The notes under the pieces were generated by a model. The model had not been told where the DNA came from and searched no databases. It was given only the letters and a program-made list of their open reading frames with translations. This document shows positions 1-7,145 of a DNA stretch of 26,323 nucleotides, piece after piece. Position numbers and translations under genes: made by a program. This DNA is from Candidatus Krumholzibacteriia bacterium (GTDB lineage: Bacteria; Krumholzibacteriota; Krumholzibacteriia; LZORAL124-64-63): contig JALUJS010000337.1 of NCBI GenBank assembly GCA_027056825.1, positions 1 to 26,323 of the forward strand. Reading direction: 5' to 3'. Every line of letters begins with the position of its first letter. Position 1 is the first letter of the stretch.

Positions 1-1
1 G

Positions 2-70
2 TACATGGCTGTGGAAGAAATCGCCCGCGAGGTGCTGCGCCTGCTGGGCCGCACCGGTCGCGGGCATTGA
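2..70 (+). CDS. C-terminal tail of an unidentified gene (5' truncated)
   Basis: An open frame runs in from the window edge and ends at a TGA at 68-70. The visible 22 residues end in EVLRLLGRTGRGH and look like an amphipathic helix followed by a short basic tail. Its GC content matches the coding regions downstream, whereas the sequence after the stop turns AT-rich, which supports a real gene end here. The fragment is too short to assign a family. A gap of almost 300 bp separates it from the hydrogenase operon, so nothing links it functionally. Confidence 0.5.
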   Translation, partial: YMAVEEIAREVLRLLGRTGRGH

Positions 71-363
71 CCCGAAACACATTTTCCGAGGCACAGGTCG
101 ATGAATCGCACCGGAATAATTGTGATGAAAATTCAAATCAACACCCCATTGGCCGATCTGAATAATTGGACTTCAGAGGGCTTGTTTTTCAGGCATTTAA
201 ACCGGGAAAACAAAGGTTGTTTTTTTCTTGACATCTTTCGTTTTTATAAAAACATTTCTACCAAAGGAGTGGGTCTTTTCCCGAATGATTCTTAAGGGTG
301 CTGACCGATACTCCAGGAGAATGAGTCCTTCGGAATTCCGAACGATCTGTGAGGGGAACGCCC
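71..363 (+). promoter_or_regulatory. AT-rich intergenic region upstream of the hydrogenase operon
   Basis: This 293-bp stretch is markedly more AT-rich than its surroundings, especially at 110-270, and has no convincing gene. It should hold the promoter of the hydrogenase operon. A TTGACA hexamer lies at 228-233 and TATAAA at 245-250, but only 11 bp separate them, so they do not make a standard sigma-70 pair. No -24/-12 sigma-54 element or full FNR box was found. A perfect 14-bp palindrome lies at 329-342. The promoter's presence is inferred from position and composition rather than from a clear consensus. Confidence 0.5.
329..342. promoter_or_regulatory. 14-bp perfect palindrome before the hydrogenase start
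   Basis: The sequence TTCGGAATTCCGAA equals its own reverse complement. It lies 21 bp before the ATG at 364 and 8 bp before the GAGGGG ribosome-binding site. It could be a dimeric repressor operator, or in the mRNA a short hairpin next to the ribosome-binding site. It does not match an FNR, CRP or IscR consensus that I recognise. Confidence 0.45.
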
Positions 364-1386
364 ATGGAGCTGAAATTCCTGGCCAGTGACCGCGTCGAGG
401 CTTTCGTCTCGTACATCATGCAGAAGAAGACGGTGTACGCGCCCCAGCGCGCGGGGAAGCACTCGGTGGCCCTGAAGAAGGTCGCCGATCCGGGTGCGGT
501 GGTCCTGGACTACGCCCGGACCATGCAGTCGGTGAAGAAGTTCTTCCTGCCGCCGCGTGACGAACTGTTGCAGTTCAACCTGGCCGACCAGTCCTTCGCG
601 CCGGCCGAGGTCAAACCCCTGGACGCGGTGCTGCTGGGCATCCACTCCTACGACCGGGCGGCCATCGACCGGCTGGACTACAACTTCAGCCAGGGGCACG
701 CCGAGCGGAACTACCTGACGCGGCGCGAGGGTGTGGTCTGGGTGGGAGTGTCCTTCGAGCCCGACGAGTTTCACTTCAGCGGTTCGGTGGGCATCCGCCC
801 GCACGACACCGAGGGGTTCGACGTCTTCCTGACCCGCGCCCGCGACGGCTACCTGGTCGAGGTGCTCACGAACGCCGGCCGGGAACTCACGGCCGGCTTC
901 GATCTGCCGGCGACCGACCAGGCCAAGCCCCAGCCGGGCCACTTCCACCAGCACATCTTCCTGCCCCAGGCCAAGCTCAACGAGGTCATGGGCGCCAGCT
1001 ACAACAATCCGGTGTGGGAGGAGACGGCGGAGAAGTGCGTGGGCTGCGGGTCGTGCAACATCGTCTGCCCGACCTGCTACTGCTTCAACGTCGAGGAGAA
1101 CGTGGACATCAAGGTCTCCGGCGGCACCCGCGAGCGCATCTGGGACGGCTGCATGCTGCGCGAGTTCACCGAGGTCGCCGGCGGGGAGGTGTTCCGCGGG
1201 GGCCTGGCCGAGCGGCAGCGCCACCGGGTGATGCGGAAATTCAAGTACCTCAGCGACAAGACCGGACATCCCTGGTGCGTCGGCTGCGGCCGTTGCACGG
1301 CCTACTGCACCGCGGGGATCAGCATCGTCAGCATCGTGAACCGGTGCATATCCGACTACGAGAAGCACGCGGCCACCGCAGTCTAA
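364..1386 (+). CDS. hydB: Group 3b [NiFe] hydrogenase beta subunit (4Fe-4S)
   Basis: This is the electron-transfer beta subunit of the cytosolic NAD(P)-linked tetrameric hydrogenase, homologous to the Pyrococcus sulfhydrogenase beta subunit and to anaerobic sulfite reductase subunit A. It should relay electrons between the flavin subunit and the hydrogenase dimer through two 4Fe-4S clusters. The ligand motifs are CVGCGSC...C (residues 225-235) and CVGCGRC...C (305-315). At 340 aa it has the usual family length. I chose the ATG at 364 because GAGGGG lies 7 nt upstream; an in-frame GTG at 349 would overlap that site. It opens the operon, with the gamma gene 12 nt downstream. The assignment rests on the cysteine pattern and on the beta-gamma-delta-alpha gene order. 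Confidence 0.93.
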   Translation: MELKFLASDRVEAFVSYIMQKKTVYAPQRAGKHSVALKKVADPGAVVLDYARTMQSVKKFFLPPRDELLQFNLADQSFAPAEVKPLDAVLLGIHSYDRAAIDRLDYNFSQGHAERNYLTRREGVVWVGVSFEPDEFHFSGSVGIRPHDTEGFDVFLTRARDGYLVEVLTNAGRELTAGFDLPATDQAKPQPGHFHQHIFLPQAKLNEVMGASYNNPVWEETAEKCVGCGSCNIVCPTCYCFNVEENVDIKVSGGTRERIWDGCMLREFTEVAGGEVFRGGLAERQRHRVMRKFKYLSDKTGHPWCVGCGRCTAYCTAGISIVSIVNRCISDYEKHAATAV

Positions 1387-1398
1387 GGAGTCGTGACC

Positions 1399-2250
1399 AT
1401 GAAGCTGAATGAACTCGTGCCGCAGCAGGACCCCGTGGATCTCTACCTGCCGGTCATGTCCGAGATCAGGGACGTCAGGCCCCTGACCGACCTGGAGACC
1501 CTCTACACGGTGGCCCTGCCCGACGGCCGCGACCTGGGCCACCAGCCCGGCCAGTTCGTGGAAGTCTCCCTGTTCGGCGTGGGGGAAGCGCCTTTTTCCA
1601 TCTCCTCCTCGCCCACCCGCAAGGGCGTGTTCGAGCTGGGCATCCGGAAGGTCGGGCTGCTGACCGAGAAGCTGGCCGAACTGAAGCCGGGGGACAAGGT
1701 CGGCATCCGCGGCCCCTTCGGCCACGGCATCCCCGTGGAGAAGTTCCGGGGCAAGGACGTGCTGATCGTCGCCGGCGGCATCGGCCTGGTGCCCATGCGC
1801 TCGATGATCAACTACGTGCTCGACCGCCGGGACGAGTTCGGGCGCCTGATCATCTGCTACGGCAGCCGCAGCGACAAGGAACTCCTGTTCACCGACGAGA
1901 TGGAATCCTGGCGCCGGGATCCGGGTGTGGACTTCCACGTCACCGTGGACCGCGGTTCGCCGGAGTGGGAGGGCAACACCGGGGTGATCACGACCCTGAT
2001 CCCCGGCCTGGAGCTGGACCTGGGCAAGACCGTGTGCTGCGTGTGCGGGCCCCCGGTGATGTACCGCTTCGTGCTGCTGGCCCTCAAGTCGCGCGGCCTG
2101 CCCGACAAGAGCATCTACATGTCGCTGGAACGGCGCATGAAGTGCGGCGTGGGCAAGTGCGGGCACTGCCAGATCAATCATTCCTACGTGTGCCAGGACG
2201 GCCCCGTGTACCATTACCCCGATCTGAAATCCCTCGAGGAGGCGCTCTGA
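1399..2250 (+). CDS. hydG: Group 3b [NiFe] hydrogenase gamma subunit (FAD/NAD(P)-binding)
   Basis: This is the diaphorase subunit that binds FAD and NAD(P)H and passes electrons to the beta subunit. It resembles anaerobic sulfite reductase subunit B and the Pyrococcus gamma subunit; it is not the radical-SAM HydG of [FeFe] hydrogenases. A ferredoxin-reductase FAD motif APFSISSSP lies near residues 64-72, followed by the nucleotide-binding VAGGIGLVPMRS and CGPPVMYRF. A C-terminal [2Fe-2S] motif has cysteines at 249, 254, 257 and 265 (CGVGKCGHC...C). The length of 283 aa is typical. The ATG at 1399 sits 8 nt after AAGGAG; a GTG at 1393 is too close to it. Its stop overlaps the delta start. NADP rather than NAD specificity is family knowledge, not visible here. 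Confidence 0.93.
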   Translation: MKLNELVPQQDPVDLYLPVMSEIRDVRPLTDLETLYTVALPDGRDLGHQPGQFVEVSLFGVGEAPFSISSSPTRKGVFELGIRKVGLLTEKLAELKPGDKVGIRGPFGHGIPVEKFRGKDVLIVAGGIGLVPMRSMINYVLDRRDEFGRLIICYGSRSDKELLFTDEMESWRRDPGVDFHVTVDRGSPEWEGNTGVITTLIPGLELDLGKTVCCVCGPPVMYRFVLLALKSRGLPDKSIYMSLERRMKCGVGKCGHCQINHSYVCQDGPVYHYPDLKSLEEAL

Positions 2251-2999
2251 TGGCCGCTAAACCGCGCGTCGCGATCTTCGACTTCACCGGCTGCGAGGGT
2301 TGCGAGCTCAACCAGCTCAACTTCGAGAACCAGCTGCTGGACATGCTCGAGCACGTGGACATCGTCGAGTGGCGCGAAGCCATGGACGACCGGCCGGGCG
2401 AGTACGACATCGCCTTCGTGGAAGGGTCGCTGTCGACGCCCGACTGCATCAAGCGCATCAACGAGATCCGGCGCCGGGCCAAGGTGCTGGTGGCCGTGGG
2501 CGCCTGCGCCGTCCAGGGCGGGATCAACGGCATGAAGAACACCCAGCCCATCGAGGAGGTGCGCGAGGAGGTGTACGGGAAGGATAAGTACCTCTTCCCG
2601 ACCCTGCCCGCGCTGCCCCTGTCGGCGGTGGTCAAGGTGGACGTGAACGTGCGCGGTTGCCCCATGACCCAGATGGAGTTCCTCAAGGTCTTCACGGCCC
2701 TGGTCATGGGCAAGAAGCCCGTGGAGCCGACCAGCGCCGTGTGCGTCGAGTGCAAGCTCAAGGAAAACGAGTGCGTGTACGAGAAGGGCATGATCTGCCT
2801 GGGCCCGGTCACCCGCGGCGGCTGCGACGCCCACTGCCCCAGCTTCGGCCAGTACTGCACCGGTTGCCGGGGCATGGTGCCCGAACCCAACCTGAAGGCC
2901 ATGGAGGAGATCCTCGTCAAGCACGGCCTGTCCGTGAACGAGGCCTGGAAGCGCCTGCACCTCTACAACACCCATGAACTGGAGGGGCTCAAGTCATGA
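2250..2999 (+). CDS. hydD: Group 3b [NiFe] hydrogenase delta (small) subunit
   Basis: This is the small subunit carrying the Fe-S relay next to the NiFe site. The N-terminus has the proximal-cluster pair FTGCEGCELN (Cys15 and Cys18), then VGACAVQGG (Cys86) and RGCPMTQ (Cys137). A cysteine-rich C-terminal part (Cys165, 168, 175, 183, 192, 196, 203, 206) supplies medial and distal clusters. At 249 aa with no twin-arginine signal it is the cytosolic group 3 form, shorter than membrane-bound small subunits. The start overlaps the gamma stop (ATG at 2250 shares a base with TGA 2248-2250), and its stop overlaps the alpha start, so the subunits are probably translationally coupled. Confidence 0.94.
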   Translation: MAAKPRVAIFDFTGCEGCELNQLNFENQLLDMLEHVDIVEWREAMDDRPGEYDIAFVEGSLSTPDCIKRINEIRRRAKVLVAVGACAVQGGINGMKNTQPIEEVREEVYGKDKYLFPTLPALPLSAVVKVDVNVRGCPMTQMEFLKVFTALVMGKKPVEPTSAVCVECKLKENECVYEKGMICLGPVTRGGCDAHCPSFGQYCTGCRGMVPEPNLKAMEEILVKHGLSVNEAWKRLHLYNTHELEGLKS

Positions 3000-4300
3000 C
3001 CATGAACCTGGACATCAACGTCGAGCACCTGACCCGGGTGGAGGGTCACGGCAACATCGTGGTGAACATGCGCGACGGAAAGCTGGAGAAGGCCCAGCTG
3101 GAGATCGTCGAGGCGCCGCGGTACTTCGAGGCCATGCTCAAGGGGCGCAGCTTCCACGAGGCGGCCATCATCACCTCGCGCATCTGCGGGATCTGCTCCC
3201 TGGGCCACCAGATCACCTCGCTGAAGGCCACCGAGCAGGCCCTGGGCCTGGAAGTCAGCGAGCAGACGGTGCTGCTGCGCAAGCTGCTGATCCACGGGGC
3301 GACCATCCAGTCCAACGTGCTGCACGCCTACTTCCTGGCCGCGCCCGATTTCCTGAAGGTGGGCTCGGTGTTCCCGCTGGTCTCCAGCCATCCGGACGTC
3401 GTGGTCCGGGCCCTGCGCATGAAGCGGCTGGCCAACGACATCGGCGAGGTCGTGGGAGGGCGCGCGGTGCACCCCATCACCCCGGTGCCCGGCGGGTTCA
3501 CGCATATCCCGTCGGCCGACGAGCTGAAGGAGCTGAAGCGGCGGCTGGTCGAGGACATGACCCCCGACCTGCTGGCCACGGTGGAAACGCTCAAGACCCT
3601 GGCCGGCGAGATCCCGCAGTTCGAGCGGGAGACCGAGTACATCTCCCTGCGCTGCGACGACGAGTACGCCTTCTACGACGGCGACATCTGCAGCTCGGAC
3701 ACCGGCCGGGTGTCCGATGCGATGTACCGCGAGATGACCAACGAGTTCGTAGTGTCGCACAGCACGAGCAAGCACTGCAGGCACAACCGGTCCAGCTACT
3801 TCGTGGGGGCCCTGGCGCGCTGGAACAACAACCACGACAAGCTGTGCGACCTGGCCCTGCAGGCGGCCGAGGCCCTGGGTCTGAAGCCCGGTTGCACCAA
3901 CCCGTACATGAACACCATCGCCCAGGTGGTCGAGGCCGCGCACTGCACGGTGGACAGCATCCGTATCATCGACGAGCTGCTGGAGCGCGGCCTGCAGAAC
4001 GAGGATCCCGACCAGGAGCCCAAGCGGTTCGGCACGGGCGTGGGGGCCACGGAGGTCCCGCGGGGCATCCTCTACCACGAATACACCTACGACCGGCAGG
4101 GACGGATCATCAAGGCCAACTGCATCATCCCCACGGGGCAGAACCTGGAGAACATCGACGACGACATGAAGAAGCTGGTGCCCGAGATCCTGGACAAGTC
4201 CAAGGATGAGATCACCTCGTACCTGGAGATGCTGGTGCGGGCGTACGATCCGTGCATCTCGTGCTCGGTGCACATGCTCGACGTGGACTTCCTGGAGTAG
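2996..4300 (+). CDS. hydA: Group 3b [NiFe] hydrogenase alpha (large, catalytic) subunit
   Basis: This is the catalytic subunit holding the NiFe(CN)2CO centre, which reversibly splits or forms H2. Both nickel-ligand motifs are intact: L1 RICGICSLGH (Cys64 and Cys67) and L2 DPCISCSVH (Cys420 and Cys423). Eight residues, MLDVDFLE, follow His426 and are the expected peptide removed by the endopeptidase encoded next. The 434-aa length and the motif style fit group 3b (bidirectional, NAD(P)-coupled, sulfhydrogenase type). The start ATG overlaps the delta stop by 4 nt; an in-frame ATG at 3002 is an alternative. Activity towards polysulfide is known for Pyrococcus homologues and is only inferred here. 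Confidence 0.96.
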   Translation: MTMNLDINVEHLTRVEGHGNIVVNMRDGKLEKAQLEIVEAPRYFEAMLKGRSFHEAAIITSRICGICSLGHQITSLKATEQALGLEVSEQTVLLRKLLIHGATIQSNVLHAYFLAAPDFLKVGSVFPLVSSHPDVVVRALRMKRLANDIGEVVGGRAVHPITPVPGGFTHIPSADELKELKRRLVEDMTPDLLATVETLKTLAGEIPQFERETEYISLRCDDEYAFYDGDICSSDTGRVSDAMYREMTNEFVVSHSTSKHCRHNRSSYFVGALARWNNNHDKLCDLALQAAEALGLKPGCTNPYMNTIAQVVEAAHCTVDSIRIIDELLERGLQNEDPDQEPKRFGTGVGATEVPRGILYHEYTYDRQGRIIKANCIIPTGQNLENIDDDMKKLVPEILDKSKDEITSYLEMLVRAYDPCISCSVHMLDVDFLE

Positions 4301-4310
4301 GCGGCCAGGC

Positions 4311-4763
4311 GTGAAAATCATCGCGGTGGGCAATTCCTTCTACGGGGACGACGGCGTGGGCGCCGCCGTCCTGGAACATGCCCGCGCGCACGGCCTGTGG
4401 CCGGAGGCGGAGCTGGTGGACCTGGGCACCGACGCGCTGGCCCTCATCGACCACCTTGGGCCCGGCGGGCTGACGGTGGTCGTGGACGCGGCGAACATGG
4501 GCCTGGATCCGGGCGCGGTGGCCGTGTTCGGCCCCGACGAGGTCCGCATGCGGATCCGGTCGGACCATCTGTCCCTGCACGGCTTCGGCCTGGCCGAGGC
4601 CTTCGACCTGGCGCGCCGGCTGGATCGCCTGCCCGACCGGGTCAGGGTGGTGGGCGTCGAGCCCGCCCGCGTGGAAATCGACACGGGACTGTCGGAGGCC
4701 GTCGCGGCCGCCGTGCCCGGGATCATCGACGCCATCAACGCGGAGGTTTCCGGTGAACACTGA
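4311..4763 (+). CDS. Hydrogenase maturation endopeptidase (HyaD/HycI family)
   Basis: This protease cleaves the C-terminal tail of the large subunit after nickel insertion. The N-terminus KIIAVGNSFYGDDGVGAAVL is the family signature, with an acidic nickel ligand in the DDG motif. Further candidate ligands are the Asp in VVVDAANMG and the His residues in SDHLSLHGFG. At 150 aa it has the standard length. The GTG at 4311 gives the canonical N-terminus and follows the alpha stop by 10 nt; upstream in-frame sequence only shadows the alpha gene. It overlaps the receiver gene by 11 nt. Placement directly after the large subunit makes it the cognate protease. Confidence 0.9.
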   Translation: MKIIAVGNSFYGDDGVGAAVLEHARAHGLWPEAELVDLGTDALALIDHLGPGGLTVVVDAANMGLDPGAVAVFGPDEVRMRIRSDHLSLHGFGLAEAFDLARRLDRLPDRVRVVGVEPARVEIDTGLSEAVAAAVPGIIDAINAEVSGEH

Positions 4764-5151
4764 ACGGACCATCCTGATCATCGACGACGACATCGACCTG
4801 GTGGAGATCATCCGCATGACCCTCGAGAACGAGGGCTACCGGGTGATCGACGCGCAGTCGGGGGAGCGCGGCCTGCAGACGGCGCGCGAGAAGAAACCGG
4901 ATCTCATCCTGCTGGACGTGATGATGGGCGCCGTTGACGAGGGCTTCCAGGTGGCGTATGAGTTGCGCGGGGACGCGGTGACGAAGGACATCCCCATCCT
5001 GATGCTGACGGCGGTGACCGAGCAGACGGGCTTCGGCTTTGACCCGGACAAGGACCAGGATTTCCTGCCGGTGGACGAGTTCCTCGAGAAGCCGGTCAGC
5101 CCGCGCAAGCTCGTCGACCTGGTGCGCAAGCACCTGCCGACAACGGCCTGA
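4753..5151 (+). CDS. Stand-alone receiver (CheY-like) response regulator
   Basis: This is a 132-aa protein consisting only of a phosphoacceptor receiver domain. The acidic pocket (Asp11, Asp12, Asp13 in IIDDDIDLVE), the phosphoacceptor Asp55 (LILLDVMM), Thr86 and Lys113 (FLEKPV) are all present, so it should be phosphorylatable. There is no DNA-binding or enzymatic output domain. The loop between Thr86 and the Lys motif is longer than in CheY and acidic (residues 91-109). The GTG start at 4753 lies within the protease gene, and the partner kinase starts 10 nt after the stop. It probably takes phosphate from that kinase and acts by protein contact or as a relay. The target is unknown. Confidence 0.88.
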   Translation: MNTERTILIIDDDIDLVEIIRMTLENEGYRVIDAQSGERGLQTAREKKPDLILLDVMMGAVDEGFQVAYELRGDAVTKDIPILMLTAVTEQTGFGFDPDKDQDFLPVDEFLEKPVSPRKLVDLVRKHLPTTA

Positions 5152-5161
5152 CGGCCCCGCC

Positions 5162-6556
5162 GTGAACCGAAAGTTGCAGACGGTGACCAGGGACGACTCC
5201 CTGCTGGACGAGCCCACCAGCCACTTCGTTTCCGCCGCCTCGCTGCGCCGGCGGCTGGAGTGGTTCGACAAGCTGCGCTGGGGAGCGGTGGCCGGGGTCG
5301 TCGCGGCGACCCTGGTGGCCTCGCGCCTCCTGCCCGCCGCCCTGCCCACCGGTGAGCTGCTGGGCGTGGCGGCCGTTCTGGCGGGACTCAACCTCGCCTA
5401 CACCGTGCGCAACCGGCGCATCCCGCCGACCCGCCTGAAGGTGGAGCTTCTGCACGTCAAGCTGCAGATGGCCGCGGACCTGTTCCTGCTGACGGTGATG
5501 CTCAACCTCTCCGGCGGCATCGAGAATCCCCTGCTGTACATGTACCTGATCCATGTGGTCATCGCGAGCCTGCTGTTCAAGGGCCGGGATATCTTCCTGA
5601 TCGCCTGGCTGGCCATCTTCCTGTTCACCGCCGACGTGGCCGGCGAGTACTTCGGGCTCCTGCCGCATCATCACCTGCTGAGCGCCAGCCCCATGACCCA
5701 CGAACCGCCGTTCATCCTGCTGACATTGGCCTCGTTCTGGCTCGTGCTGCTGTTCGCGGCCTACATCGGCGCGTCGATCATGAAGCACAACCGGGCCATC
5801 AAGGACGAACTCGTGGAGCGCCAGCGGCAATTGATCGCCGCCGACAAGGCCAAGCTCGACTTCTTCCGCTTCGTGACCCACGAGATCAAGAGCCCGGTGG
5901 CCACCGCCCAGAGCGCCGTGGACGCAGCCCTGGAAGTGGGCGGCGATGACCTACCGGAGCAGTTGCGCGACATCCTCCAGCGGGCGCACGGCCGCCTGAG
6001 CCACGCCATCACCATGATCATGGACCTGGCCGATTTCACCCGCGGGGGAGACATGAAGCGGGAGGCCCTGGAGCCGGTGGACCTGAACGTGCTCATCGCC
6101 CGCATCGTGGACGGCCTGGGGGACCAGGCGGCGCGGCGCGGCATCAGCATCGCCATGGATCTGCCCGCGGACCAGCCCCGCGTCATGGGGCATCCGGGCA
6201 TGCTGGAAAAGATCATCCGCAACCTGGTGAGCAACGCCGTGCGCTACAACCGCGACGGCGGCCGTGTGGACGTGCAGCTGGAACTCCGGCCCCGGCAGAT
6301 GGTGTTGAAGGTGTCCGACGAGGGCATCGGCATCGCCCCGGAGGACCAGGAGAAGGTGTTCGACGAGTTCTATCGCACCGAAGCGGCCCGGCACATGAGC
6401 AACCTGGGCACCGGCCTGGGCCTGCCCATCGTCAAGCGCTTCACCGAGCAACTGGGTGGGACCATCGAGCTGGAAAGCGAGCCGGGGCGGGGCGCCACCT
6501 TCACGGTGACGCTGCCGCGTCCGCGGCCCGCGGCTTCGGCAGGGGAGGCGACATGA
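5162..6556 (+). CDS. Membrane histidine kinase with RegB-like sensor region
   Basis: This is a 464-aa sensor kinase with several N-terminal transmembrane helices (roughly residues 40-60, 66-82, 100-140, 144-165 and 184-206), a short linker, and a cytoplasmic HisKA plus HATPase_c core. His240 in FRFVTHEIKSP is the phosphorylated residue. The N-box NLVSNAVRYN (354-363), G1 DEGIGI and G2 GTGLGLPIV are intact. The membrane part contains NLSGGIENPLLY (GG at 118-119), close to the GGxxNPF segment proposed to bind ubiquinone in the RegB/PrrB redox kinases. It therefore probably senses the quinone pool. The start GTG at 5162 follows the receiver stop by 10 nt, and its stop overlaps the ACT gene. Upstream in-frame sequence is only a shadow of the receiver gene. 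Confidence 0.88.
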   Translation: MNRKLQTVTRDDSLLDEPTSHFVSAASLRRRLEWFDKLRWGAVAGVVAATLVASRLLPAALPTGELLGVAAVLAGLNLAYTVRNRRIPPTRLKVELLHVKLQMAADLFLLTVMLNLSGGIENPLLYMYLIHVVIASLLFKGRDIFLIAWLAIFLFTADVAGEYFGLLPHHHLLSASPMTHEPPFILLTLASFWLVLLFAAYIGASIMKHNRAIKDELVERQRQLIAADKAKLDFFRFVTHEIKSPVATAQSAVDAALEVGGDDLPEQLRDILQRAHGRLSHAITMIMDLADFTRGGDMKREALEPVDLNVLIARIVDGLGDQAARRGISIAMDLPADQPRVMGHPGMLEKIIRNLVSNAVRYNRDGGRVDVQLELRPRQMVLKVSDEGIGIAPEDQEKVFDEFYRTEAARHMSNLGTGLGLPIVKRFTEQLGGTIELESEPGRGATFTVTLPRPRPAASAGEAT

Positions 6557-7032
6557 GCGAGCGGATTCCCTGCGGGGGACTGATGGAGCGGCACGACCTG
6601 TGCCTGGTGGAAGTCCTGGGGTTCGACTGGCGGCCCGGGGAGGCCTGCGGCATCCTGGGCAAGTTCGCCGAGCAGGGGATCCCCCTGTCCTATCTCAGCC
6701 TGGGCAACGGACCCGAGGGCGACAAGAACATGTCCTTCTGTGTCAAGACAGCCCAGCTGGCGAACCATCGCGACATCCTGGAGGCCATCGAGAAGCAGTA
6801 CGCCCCCCGCAAGGTCGCCGTGCGCGCCCCGGTGGTGATCCTGACCCTCTACGGCCCCCACTTCAACGAACGGCCCGCCCTGGCCAGCCAGGTCTTCTCC
6901 GCCCTGTGCGTGGACGGCATCCAGGCCCTCACCGTGGCCTCGTCCATCAACAGCATCTCGGTGGTCATCGAGACCCTGGACCGCGACCGCACCGTCCGTT
7001 GCCTGGAACAGAAGTTCGCGTGGCCGGACTGA
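6553..7032 (+). CDS. Tandem ACT-domain protein (aspartokinase regulatory-domain type)
   Basis: The 159-aa product appears to consist of two ACT domains without a catalytic part. Residues 94-156 (TLYGPHFNERPALASQVFSAL, then VASSINSISVVIETLDRD) closely match the second ACT domain of aspartokinases, which has the GPxFxExPGIAxxIFxAL...SxNSISxVI pattern. Residues 14-90 look like a more divergent first ACT domain. Such domains bind amino acids or other small ligands and control partner proteins. The start ATG overlaps the kinase stop by 4 nt, so it is the last gene of the hydrogenase operon. The lack of a kinase domain rules out aspartokinase itself. A ligand-sensing role in the signalling module is inference. 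Confidence 0.75.
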   Translation: MSERIPCGGLMERHDLCLVEVLGFDWRPGEACGILGKFAEQGIPLSYLSLGNGPEGDKNMSFCVKTAQLANHRDILEAIEKQYAPRKVAVRAPVVILTLYGPHFNERPALASQVFSALCVDGIQALTVASSINSISVVIETLDRDRTVRCLEQKFAWPD

Positions 7033-7056
7033 TTCCTCTTTTTTCCCGTGTTCATT

Positions 7057-7083
7057 GACCGAACCGTTGTCGGCGGTCCGGTC
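7057..7083 (+). terminator. Possible stem-loop after the hydrogenase operon
   Basis: GACCGAACC (7057-7065) can pair with GGTCCGGTC (7075-7083) with one mismatch around a 9-nt loop, 24 nt after the ACT gene stop. No T-run follows, so it is not a classical intrinsic terminator. A second near-palindrome lies at 7093-7111. These could help end or stabilise the hydrogenase transcript before the glycan genes. Confidence 0.25.
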
Positions 7084-7145
7084 CTTGCAATTCCCTGATC
7101 CAGGATCGGGGAGGCAGGGTCGAGCGGCGGCCGCCACTCTGTATC

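Noticed and set aside
119..141. FNR/CRP-like site TTGTGATG...ATCAAC
   Set aside because: Only one half-site is recognisable on each side and the spacing does not match TTGAT-N4-ATCAA or TGTGA-N6-TCACA.
228..250. TTGACA plus TATAAA as hydrogenase promoter
   Set aside because: The spacer is only 11 bp, too short for a sigma-70 promoter, and nothing better aligns with either hexamer.
101..295. 64-codon open frame in the AT-rich region before the hydrogenase operon
   Set aside because: It has AT-rich composition unlike the other genes, no ribosome-binding site, and a product without recognisable features. The region is better read as regulatory.
292..2214. 640-codon open frame on the minus strand opposite the hydrogenase beta and gamma genes
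   Set aside because: It mirrors two clearly identified genes. Its product is a His/Ala/Gly/Val-rich shadow with no domain, and long antisense frames are expected in GC-rich DNA. The same holds for minus frames at 2963-4333, 9339-10619 and 23096-25006.
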